Assembly (NCBI GenBank): GCA_903921835.1
Contig: CAIXRL010000105.1
Location: 1-5,325, forward strand
Length of the DNA: 5,325 nt
Direction: 5' to 3'
Source of the DNA: Candidatus Eiseniibacteriota bacterium
GTDB taxonomy: Bacteria; Eisenbacteria; RBG-16-71-46
Under the pieces are notes generated by a model. It made no database searches. It was not told the origin of the DNA and saw nothing but the letters and a program-made list of their open reading frames with translations. Made by a program: the position numbers and the translations under genes. Below, piece by piece: positions 1 to 4,506 of this stretch (positions are counted from its first letter, which is position 1; the number at the start of each line of letters is the position of its first letter).

Positions 1-20
1 ACGTCGTGGAGCGGAAAGAC

Positions 21-44
21 GGGGACGGCAACGGGGACGGGAAC
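21..44. repeat. Two-copy 12-bp tandem repeat
   Basis: Positions 21-32 (GGGGACGGCAAC) and 33-44 (GGGGACGGGAAC) are adjacent 12-bp units differing at one base; part of the motif continues on both sides. Read on the plus strand it gives Asp-Gly/Asn-Gly residues; read on the minus strand it gives alternating Val-Pro residues. Neither reading has a convincing start and ribosome binding site. Apart from this repeat and the hairpin at 99-124, I see nothing in bases 1-132. It could be the edge of a gene beyond the window or plain low-complexity spacer. Confidence 0.5.
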
Positions 45-98
45 GGTCACTGTCAGGTTCGCGCGTTCCCCGCGCGGATCGCCCGCGCAGGAGAACGG

Positions 99-124
99 CC
101 CGGCGCCGCGACGACGGCGCCGGG
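99..124 (-). terminator. Terminator-like hairpin after the peroxiredoxin gene
   Basis: A perfect 10-bp inverted repeat (CCCGGCGCCG at 99-108, CGGCGCCGGG at 115-124) encloses a 6-base loop. It begins 8 bases after the stop codon of the peroxiredoxin gene on the minus strand. The position and strength suit a transcript 3' end. There is no run of T after it, only a short CGTTCTCC stretch, so it may stabilise the 3' end or work with Rho rather than act as a classical intrinsic terminator. Confidence 0.55.
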
Positions 125-132
125 TGCGCGCC

Positions 133-615
133 TCACTCGTCGCCGAGAAATCCGAGCACTTCCTGCACGTGCCCCTCGACCTTCACCTTCGGGTAGATCT
201 GCGCGACCCGTCCGGTTCGGTCGATGATGAACGTGGTGCGCTCGATGCCCAGGTACTTCTTGCCGTAGAGGTTCTTCTGCTTGTAGACGCCGAACGCCTT
301 GGAAACCGCCGCGTCCTCGTCCGCCAGCAGGTCGAACGGCAGCTTGTGCTTCTCGCGAAACTTCAGGTGCGACTCGATCGGGTCGTTGGAAACACCGAGG
401 ATGACCGCGCCGACCTTCTCGAAGTCCTCGCGCAGGTCGCGGAAGCCGCAGGCCTCCTTGGTGCAGCCGGGCGTTTCGTCCTTCGGGTAGAAGTACAGCA
501 CCACCGTCTTCTTGCCCTTGAACTGCTTCAGCGAGATGGGTTCACCCGTCGTGGACGGCAGCGTGATATCCGGCGAGGGCTTGCCGATCACCGGCAGCAG
601 GTTGGTCGTGGCCAT
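133..615 (-). CDS. bcp: Thioredoxin-dependent thiol peroxidase, Bcp/PrxQ-type peroxiredoxin
   Basis: A 160-residue cytosolic peroxiredoxin that reduces hydrogen peroxide and organic hydroperoxides, normally recharged by thioredoxin. The family's PxxxTxxC active site is intact: Pro44, Thr48 and peroxidatic Cys51 in PKDETPGCTKEACGFRD. Cys56, five residues later, is the expected resolving cysteine of the intramolecular-disulfide Bcp/PrxQ class. Arg126 (GIERTTFIID) matches the conserved active-site arginine. The length is normal for the family and no signal peptide is seen. The frame stays open 12 codons further upstream, but the start at 615 is preferred: it has GGAGG 9 bases ahead, and family-like sequence begins there (NLLPVIGKPSPDITLP). 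It lies 83 bases downstream of the superoxide dismutase gene on the same strand, so the peroxide made by the dismutase has a scavenger encoded next door. The family assignment is firm; the physiological substrate is inferred. Confidence 0.96.
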   Translation of the reverse strand: MATTNLLPVIGKPSPDITLPSTTGEPISLKQFKGKKTVVLYFYPKDETPGCTKEACGFRDLREDFEKVGAVILGVSNDPIESHLKFREKHKLPFDLLADEDAAVSKAFGVYKQKNLYGKKYLGIERTTFIIDRTGRVAQIYPKVKVEGHVQEVLGFLGDE

Positions 616-624
616 TGCGTGCAA

Positions 625-629
625 CCTCC
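625..629 (-). promoter_or_regulatory. Ribosome binding site of the peroxiredoxin gene
   Basis: GGAGG on the minus strand with a 9-base spacer to the ATG at 613-615. It decides the start in favour of this ATG over the in-frame upstream ATG at 649-651, which would lie inside the hairpin region. Confidence 0.8.
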
Positions 630-637
630 GAAAGCGC

Positions 638-685
638 GCCCGGGCCCCCAAAGGGAGCCCGGGCCGGGGGTGGACCGCCCACCCC
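638..685 (-). terminator. Two tandem GC-rich hairpins between sod and bcp
   Basis: Hairpin A (638-664) pairs GCCCGGGC at 638-645 with its complement at 657-664, then one C-A mismatch and three more G-C pairs, closing on a 3-base AAA/TTT loop. Hairpin B (667-685) pairs GGGGTGG at 667-673 with CCACCCC at 679-685 over a 5-base loop. In the direction of transcription, B begins 13 bases after the sod stop, A follows two bases later, and A ends 8 bases before the GGAGG of bcp. No clear T-run follows; the sequence after A is GCGCTTTC. It could be a partial terminator, an mRNA-processing or stability element, or a control on bcp translation. Confidence 0.55.
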
Positions 686-698
686 TGACGTGTGGGAA

Positions 699-1313
699 CT
701 ACTTCGCGACCGGATGCATGGCGAGCGCGCGTTCGAGGTTCTGCTCCACCACGCCCCAGTCGAGGTTGTTGAAGAAGGCTTCGATGTACTTGGCCCGCAG
801 CCGGCCGTAGTCCAGCCAGTACGCGTGCTCGTAGACGTCCATTGCGATGATCGGCGTCGCGTTCCAGAGCGGGAACGTGTTCTGCGCGTCACCCAGCACG
901 GTGGTGAGCGAACCGAGGTCGTGATCGTACGCGAGCCACACCCAGCCGCGCGCGGCGAGACCTGAAGCCTTGAAATCGGCAAGCCAGGCGTCGTACGAGG
1001 GGAAGTCCCGCCCGATCAACTCAGCCGTCCTCGCGAGTGGCTGGCCGCCCTTGCCGCCCAGGTGGGCGAAGAATATCTCGTGGTTCTTCACGCCACCCAT
1101 CGCGAACGACAGGTCCACGCGCAGCGAGCGCAGGTCGCTGAAGATCTGGTTGGCCGTCGAGCGGTCGACCGTATCCAGCTTCTTCTGAATCTCGTTCGTC
1201 TTCCCGATATAGCCCTTGTACAGCTCGTAGTGCTCTTCCTGCGTGCGCTGCGAGATGCCGTTCAGTTCGCGGATGGAGACGAACGTCTTCGCGGTGAGTT
1301 CCTTCCAGGCCAT
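699..1313 (-). CDS. sod: Superoxide dismutase, Fe/Mn family
   Basis: A 204-residue enzyme converting superoxide to oxygen and hydrogen peroxide, probably cytosolic since no signal peptide is seen. The N-terminal helical domain carries His28 (QEEHYELYKGYIGKTNEI) and His78 (MGGVKNHEIFF); the C-terminal domain carries Asp159 and His163 (MDVYEHAYWLDYG). These match the four metal ligands. RGWVWLAYD at 122-130 matches the usual GSGWxWL. Gly74 four residues before His78, with Gln144/Asn145 in the C-terminal half, looks more like Mn-type than Fe-type second-sphere geometry, but I would not assign the metal. Differences from the textbook enzymes: the HHxxxYV helix reads HYELYKGY, so the gateway tyrosine is probably Tyr35, one residue closer to the ligand; WEHAYY reads YEHAYW. 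GGAGG lies 4 bases before the ATG. The candidate promoter is at 1383-1411. Confidence 0.94.
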   Translation of the reverse strand: MAWKELTAKTFVSIRELNGISQRTQEEHYELYKGYIGKTNEIQKKLDTVDRSTANQIFSDLRSLRVDLSFAMGGVKNHEIFFAHLGGKGGQPLARTAELIGRDFPSYDAWLADFKASGLAARGWVWLAYDHDLGSLTTVLGDAQNTFPLWNATPIIAMDVYEHAYWLDYGRLRAKYIEAFFNNLDWGVVEQNLERALAMHPVAK

Positions 1314-1382
1314 GTGTCCTCCGTGGGTGCCGGGTGGGGGTAGGCCCGGCCTCGAGGATCCGGCGCGGAACGCCGGAAGCGG

Positions 1383-1411
1383 AGACTAGGCGGGCATTCG
1401 GGTGGGGTCAA
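1383..1411 (-). promoter_or_regulatory. Candidate sigma70-type promoter of sod
   Basis: On the minus strand, TTGACC (1406-1411, five of six to TTGACA) is followed by a 17-base spacer and TAGTCT (1383-1388, three of six to TATAAT, keeping the first T, the A and the last T). Transcription would begin near 1376, giving a leader of about 60 bases before the sod ATG. The strong -35, ideal spacing and position in the gap support it; the weak -10 and GC-rich background reduce confidence. Confidence 0.45.
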
Positions 1412-1431
1412 CCACAGGTGAGATTCCGCCA

Positions 1432-1499
1432 ACGCCGCGGGGTTTCGCACCAAGTGCCCGGCGCGATCGCGCGCCCGGGCGATCGCGGACGCCGCGGGG
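1432..1499. repeat. Nested direct and inverted repeats upstream of sod
   Basis: An 11-bp direct repeat, ACGCCGCGGGG, occurs at 1432-1442 and 1489-1499. Between the copies sit two GCGATCGC palindromes (1463-1470 and 1479-1486) separated by 8 bases, which can also pair with each other. The element is upstream of the proposed sod promoter and downstream of the membrane-protein gene. It could bind a regulator or fold in the 3' end of the upstream transcript. In GC-rich DNA a chance origin is possible. The rest of the 1314-1595 gap holds only the promoter and hairpin listed separately. Confidence 0.35.
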
Positions 1500-1567
1500 C
1501 CGACGACGGCTCGAGGCGAAGGCGCTTTCCGGGAATCCACCTCCGGGTCCGTCCGGGAGACGAGTGA

Positions 1568-1590
1568 CCCGCAGCCCACGGCCGGGCGGG
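1568..1590 (-). terminator. Weak hairpin just after the membrane-protein gene
   Basis: CCCGC at 1568-1572 pairs with GCGGG at 1586-1590. Two more C-G pairs follow after a 2-base bulge, closing on a 7-base loop. It lies 5 bases after the stop codon on the minus strand. There is no T-run after it; the TTT lies before the stem, within the stop region. A possible transcript end, but the stem is short and imperfect. Confidence 0.3.
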
Positions 1591-1595
1591 CGAAA

Positions 1596-2672
1596 TCAGG
1601 CCGTGGCGCCGCGCACCGGCCAGAGCAGCCGGCGCAGGCCCACGACCGCGAGCGGGATCATGACGGGGAAGGCGTAGAACCAGATGCGCCCGATGTTCGA
1701 GCCGATAAGGAACGGGGTGAGCAGGATCAGAGGCACCAGCCACGCCAGGCGTGCGAGCGGGTTCCCGAAGCCGCGCCGGGCCTCGAGCCAGCCCAGCAGC
1801 GCCAGCGGCCAGAGGGCGAGAAAGGCGGTGCCGCCGTCCCATGCGATCCAAATCAGGTATGGGCCGCGCTGGAGTCTGAGGACGAGGTTCTCGATGCTGG
1901 TCGCTGGATCACCGGGGAACCCGCAGCCGCCGGGGAAGAGCACCCCGCGGAAGACGGCGTAGAGCGCAAGCCCCGGAACGAGCGCCGCGAGCCGCGTGAA
2001 CACGCGGCCCCGCGGCCCCGGCAGCAGCAGCGCGGCGGGGACGAGTAGCGCCGTGGTCTCCTTGGCGAGCATCCCGGCGATCCCGGCGGCGGCGAGCAAC
2101 AGGAACGATTCGCGACGGATCGCCAGCAGACCCAACAACAGGAAGGCATAGCCCCACGCGTCCACCATCGCGGTGCCGCCGTAGTTCGTGACCGGGAACG
2201 CCGTGTAGAAGAGCAACGCCGCAACCAGGCTCTCGATCGTCGCGAAACCGAGCGTTTCACAGAACGCCACGAGCAGCGTCCCGCCGGCGGCGAGCCCGAC
2301 CATGTTCACCAGCCCGAAACGAAGCTGGATGAGCTTGTCGCCGCCGCAGTCGAAGTAGCCCAGCAGCCCGTGCGGCGGAACTGGCACCAGCCGCGCGGCA
2401 AATGGCGTGAAGACCCGGTAGCGGAACGGCCGCGCGATGCCGGCGAGGGGTTCTCCCCGGTACATGCTCACGTACTGACCGACATCGCCCTTCGTGCCGC
2501 CGAGGCCGGGATCGAAGAGCGGGTACTTGGAGGCCGCCGGGTAGACGACCGCCACAGCCGCTCCGAGACAAACGAACGCGATCGTGAACCAGCGGCGCGC
2601 GGCGTCGATCCCCCCGGAGCGACCGGACCGCGCGGACCCGCCGGCGGGCGCGTTGGAAGCAGGCCTCATCAT
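1596..2672 (-). CDS. Polytopic membrane protein, possibly GT-C-type glycosyltransferase-like
   Basis: A 358-residue inner-membrane protein of uncertain function. A short polar N-terminus (1-27) is followed by about nine or ten hydrophobic segments, near 28-46, 116-138, 146-162, 170-184, 187-217, 227-243, 280-297, 308-323 and 331-350. The first loop outside the membrane has an acidic motif (GTKGDVGQYVSM, Asp63) and then RPFRYRVFTPFAARL at 81-95. Later motifs are AKETTALLVP (203-212) and GRIWFYAFPVMIPLA (328-342). An acidic residue after the first helix, a Pro-Phe-Arg-Tyr-Arg stretch and a mid-protein Lys-Glu are reminiscent of lipid-linked-sugar GT-C proteins, but I cannot name a family. The frame stays open upstream to 3134, but that part is low-complexity, not protein-like, and overlaps the divergent gene. 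I therefore start at the ATG-ATG pair (2670-2672 or 2667-2669). No ribosome binding site precedes it; see the leaderless promoter. Confidence 0.8.
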   Translation of the reverse strand: MMRPASNAPAGGSARSGRSGGIDAARRWFTIAFVCLGAAVAVVYPAASKYPLFDPGLGGTKGDVGQYVSMYRGEPLAGIARPFRYRVFTPFAARLVPVPPHGLLGYFDCGGDKLIQLRFGLVNMVGLAAGGTLLVAFCETLGFATIESLVAALLFYTAFPVTNYGGTAMVDAWGYAFLLLGLLAIRRESFLLLAAAGIAGMLAKETTALLVPAALLLPGPRGRVFTRLAALVPGLALYAVFRGVLFPGGCGFPGDPATSIENLVLRLQRGPYLIWIAWDGGTAFLALWPLALLGWLEARRGFGNPLARLAWLVPLILLTPFLIGSNIGRIWFYAFPVMIPLAVVGLRRLLWPVRGATA

Positions 2673-2679
2673 GCAGGTC

Positions 2680-2707
2680 AGTATGCCGCAGCGCGAGGGC
2701 GAGACAA
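2680..2707 (-). promoter_or_regulatory. Candidate promoter for a leaderless membrane-protein mRNA
   Basis: On the minus strand, TTGTCT (2702-2707, four of six) is followed by a 16-base spacer and CATACT (2680-2685, four of six to TATAAT). Only seven bases lie between this -10 box and the ATG at 2670-2672, so transcription would begin at or next to the A of the start codon. That agrees with the absence of a Shine-Dalgarno sequence there, whereas the other four genes whose start is known or visible have GGAGG-type sites or an ATGA overlap. Confidence 0.4.
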
Positions 2708-2783
2708 AGTTCCCGCAACGGACGCGGCCGCCCTCCCGTGGTGCGCCCGTCTGCGCAACGTGGTCCCCAAGGCGGCCCCGCGG

Positions 2784-2867
2784 CCCTGTCGCCGGCGCGA
2801 TGCGGCAGGCCGAGCCCGGGCGGAAGCACTGGCGGCGGCGCCGGTCGGGTGCGGCCTGCCGCCAGGG
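2784..2867. other. Long inverted repeat, possible structured RNA or cruciform
   Basis: GCGGCAGGCCG at 2802-2812 is perfectly complementary to CGGCCTGCCGC at 2852-2862. Inside, after one mismatch, 2814-2818 can pair with 2846-2850 including one G-T pair. Outside, CCCTG at 2784-2788 pairs with CAGGG at 2863-2867, leaving a 13-base bulge that contains its own self-complementary CGCCGGCG. The nested arms suggest a folded RNA, such as a leader of the AhpD-like gene or a small RNA, or a DNA-level element. I could not match it to a known riboswitch, and no promoter for it is evident. GC richness makes chance pairing easier. Confidence 0.35.
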
Positions 2868-2936
2868 ACGGGTCCGGCGAATACGTCTCGCGCTCCTGGC
2901 TGGCGTTTCGCGAACGGTCCGGGGTATGCAGCCCTG

Positions 2937-2954
2937 GCAAAGCGGGGGCTTTGC
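2937..2954. repeat. Perfect inverted repeat, 7-bp arms
   Basis: GCAAAGC (2937-2943), GGGG, GCTTTGC (2948-2954). The arms contain A/T bases, unlike most of the surroundings, so pairing is not just a product of GC richness. It could be an operator for the AhpD-like gene about 160 bases downstream or a hairpin in its leader. Confidence 0.45.
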
Positions 2955-2963
2955 ACTTGGAGA

Positions 2964-2979
2964 GCCGCTCACGAGCGGC
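2964..2979. repeat. Perfect inverted repeat, 7-bp arms with 2-base centre
   Basis: GCCGCTC (2964-2970), AC, GAGCGGC (2973-2979). It lies 9 bases after the previous inverted repeat, with centres 26 bases apart. The near-continuous dyad suits a dimeric DNA-binding protein site better than an RNA hairpin, since a 2-base loop would have to open to four. Confidence 0.4.
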
Positions 2980-3105
2980 GTCCGTTCATGCACCGCCAGC
3001 CGGGAGTGCGAGGTGTGCGTCGGCCGCGGTAGGATCGGCCGGCCGCACCGCAGCCGTGTCGTCCACATGATGAGGACGGCGGGCGGGCATGCCGCTCCTC
3101 GAGAG

Positions 3106-3110
3106 GGAGG
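3106..3110 (+). promoter_or_regulatory. Ribosome binding site of the AhpD-like gene
   Basis: GGAGG with a 4-base spacer to the ATG at 3115-3117. It decides this start over the in-frame ATG-ATG at 3067-3072, which has no such site. The sequence GGAGGACATATG is nearly identical to GGAGGACACATG in front of sod. Confidence 0.8.
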
Positions 3111-3114
3111 ACAT

Positions 3115-3684
3115 ATGAGATGGATTCCCCGCATCGCCCCGGAGGACGCGCCGCCCGGACTGCGCGCGACTCACGACCGCATCCGCGCGCAGTCCGCCTC
3201 GCAGCGTGTCGCGCATCTCTGGCAGGCGTGGTGGGCGCACCCCGAGGGCCTCGACGCCACGTTCGCGACCTATCGCGCGCTGATGGAGAATCCCTCCCCG
3301 CTCACGCCCGCCCAGGCTGAACTGATCGCGCTGGTCGTGTCGGCGAACAACGGCTGCGCGTACTGCGTCGCGCACCACGGCACCAGGCTCGCGCGCCTCG
3401 TCGGCGACGAGCTCGCACGCCATGTGGCGCGCGACTATCGCGAGGCGAACCTCGCGGCGCGCGACCGCGTGCTCCTGGACTGCGCCGTGGCGCTGAGCTG
3501 CGAGCCGGCCGAGCGCACCGCAGCGGATATCGAGCGGCTGCGCGAGTACGGCTTCGACGACGCGGGCATCCTGCGCGCGATCGAGATCGCGGCGTTCTAC
3601 GCGTATGTCAATCGTGTGGCGCTGGCGCTCGGCGTGGAACTGGAGCCCGGGCTGAAGCCCTGGGAGTTCGGCGAACAGGCCTGA
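3115..3684 (+). CDS. AhpD-like peroxidase-related enzyme, carboxymuconolactone decarboxylase family
   Basis: A 189-residue all-helical protein of the AhpD/carboxymuconolactone decarboxylase fold, cytosolic by lack of signal or membrane segments. The AhpD-type catalytic signature Glu-x11-Cys-x2-Cys-x3-His is complete: Glu69, Cys81, Cys84 and His88 (NNGCAYCVAHHG). This points to thiol-based alkylhydroperoxidase or disulfide-reducing activity rather than lactone decarboxylation. The C-terminal AFYAYVNRVALALGVELE (160-177) is typical of the 'peroxidase-related enzyme' subgroup, as is the length near 190. It stands alone on the plus strand, divergent from the membrane protein and convergent with the creatininase gene. 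No AhpC gene is adjacent; the only peroxiredoxin in view is bcp, about 2.5 kb away. A role in peroxide defence is inferred from the motif and from sod and bcp nearby; the true substrate and electron donor are unknown. Confidence 0.92.
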   Translation: MRWIPRIAPEDAPPGLRATHDRIRAQSASQRVAHLWQAWWAHPEGLDATFATYRALMENPSPLTPAQAELIALVVSANNGCAYCVAHHGTRLARLVGDELARHVARDYREANLAARDRVLLDCAVALSCEPAERTAADIERLREYGFDDAGILRAIEIAAFYAYVNRVALALGVELEPGLKPWEFGEQA

Positions 3685-3741
3685 GGCTCGGGCGGGCGTG
3701 AGCGGCGCGGTCCGGCATGGCGCCGGTCCGGCCGGTCGGTA

Positions 3742-3775
3742 CGGCTCCTGAGTCACCCGCCGGGGACGGGAGCCG
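3742..3775. terminator. Possible bidirectional terminator between convergent genes
   Basis: CGGCTCC at 3742-3748 pairs with GGAGCCG at 3769-3775. A T-G pair, a 2-base bulge and GTC/GAC (3752-3754 with 3765-3767) extend the stem inward. It lies in the 120-base gap where the AhpD-like gene (stop at 3684) and the creatininase gene (stop at 3805) meet tail to tail, so a shared terminator would make sense. Neither side has a T-run. Confidence 0.4.
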
Positions 3776-3804
3776 GCAGGCGGCCGACCCAGCCCTCGTC
3801 CCGC

Positions 3805-4506
3805 TCAGGCCCAGCCGGCCTCGATCAGCGCGCGGGCCTCCTCGACCGCGACGCGCCAGATCGCGAACATCTCGTCGTCGCCCCGCTCGTAGCGCCCCGC
3901 GAAGTTGCCGTCCCCGAGCCGTTCACGAATCACAGCCGGACCGAGGTGCTGCCATTGCCCGAAGGGTTGCTCCGGCTTCTGCCCCGTCGGCATCTCCACG
4001 CCCGCGAGCCGCGTCCACGGGAAGTTCTCCATCCACGACGCGTGCGAGGCGAGCGGATCGGTCTCCTGCACCTTCTTCCACACGCGCGGAGCGTTCCACC
4101 AATTGTGCCAGCGCACCTGCACACCCGGGTGCGCGCCGAGCCACTCGGCCGCCGCGGCCTGTACGGGCGCGTTGCCGCCGTGGCCGTTCACCACCAGCAC
4201 GCGGCGGAAACCCTGCCCCGCGAGCGCGTCCAGCGCGTCGCGCACCACCGCGCACAGCGTCTCCACGCGCAGCGACACCGTGCCGGGATACGCCGTGAAG
4301 TTCGGTGTGATCCCGTACGGCATCACCGGAAAGACGGGGACGCCGAGCGGCTCGGCGGCCTCGGCCGCGACGCGCTCCGCGAGGATCGCGTCCGTGGCCA
4401 GGCTCAGGTAGGCGTGCTGCTCGGTGCAGCCGATGGGCAGCACGGCGCGATCGTCGCGCTCCAGGTACGCCTCGACCTGCATCCAGTTCATCGCCGCGAT
4501 CCTCAT
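3805..4506 (-). CDS. Creatininase-family metal-dependent amidohydrolase
   Basis: A 233-residue cytosolic hydrolase of the creatininase family, which includes creatinine amidohydrolase and the MftE peptidase; members usually bind two divalent metals. Visible motifs: LPIGCTEQHAYLSLATD (23-39) with candidate ligands Glu29, His31 and Asp39; PYGITPNFTAYPGTVSL (63-79), equivalent to the family's FPGT region; VNGHGGN (106-112) with His109; SHASWMEN (154-161) with His155 and Glu160, equivalent to the HAG..E region. The first motif departs from the usual EQHGxHLPxxTD: the glycine is alanine, the second histidine is absent, and Glu to Asp is one residue shorter, which suggests a distinct subfamily. The start at 4506 gives an ATGA overlap with the glycosyltransferase stop and has GAGGAGG 10 bases upstream; the Met at 4491 is an alternative. 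Family firm, substrate unknown; specific creatininase activity should not be assumed. Confidence 0.88.
   Translation of the reverse strand: MRIAAMNWMQVEAYLERDDRAVLPIGCTEQHAYLSLATDAILAERVAAEAAEPLGVPVFPVMPYGITPNFTAYPGTVSLRVETLCAVVRDALDALAGQGFRRVLVVNGHGGNAPVQAAAAEWLGAHPGVQVRWHNWWNAPRVWKKVQETDPLASHASWMENFPWTRLAGVEMPTGQKPEQPFGQWQHLGPAVIRERLGDGNFAGRYERGDDEMFAIWRVAVEEARALIEAGWA

Larger units (their letters stand above)
2673..3114. other. Divergent intergenic region, 442 bases
   Basis: This stretch separates the minus-strand membrane protein from the plus-strand AhpD-like gene. It holds a candidate leaderless promoter next to the former, a long hairpin (2784-2867), two shorter perfect inverted repeats (2937-2954, 2964-2979) and a ribosome binding site for the latter. 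I found no convincing -35/-10 pair for the plus-strand gene and no tRNA. All long reading frames across it look like high-GC shadows, rich in Arg, Pro and Ala and without family-like sequence. Confidence 0.7.

Noticed and set aside
1..50. Minus-strand gene starting at GTG 48-50 and encoding a Val-Pro repeat
   Set aside because: No ribosome site, only about 16 codons are visible, and the pattern is fully explained by the 12-bp repeat. It cannot be supported without flanking sequence.
124..810. Long plus-strand reading frame opposite bcp and the end of sod
   Set aside because: It is antisense to two genes with complete catalytic motifs and shows no family-like sequence; a high-GC shadow.
2802..2935. 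Cobalamin riboswitch on the minus strand
   Set aside because: AGCCAGGAG around 2896-2904 resembles the first half of the B12 box, and CCTGCCG also occurs, but the second half does not follow and the other conserved boxes are missing or out of order.
2370..3032. Plus-strand reading frame of 220 codons across the divergent intergenic region
   Set aside because: It is antisense to the membrane protein over its first half, biased in composition, and has no recognisable motif or ribosome site.
2673..3134. Upstream extension of the membrane-protein frame, adding about 154 residues
   Set aside because: The added part is Arg/Pro-rich and not family-like, has no good ribosome site and overlaps the start of the divergent AhpD-like gene. 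The ATG-ATG at 2667-2672 fits better.
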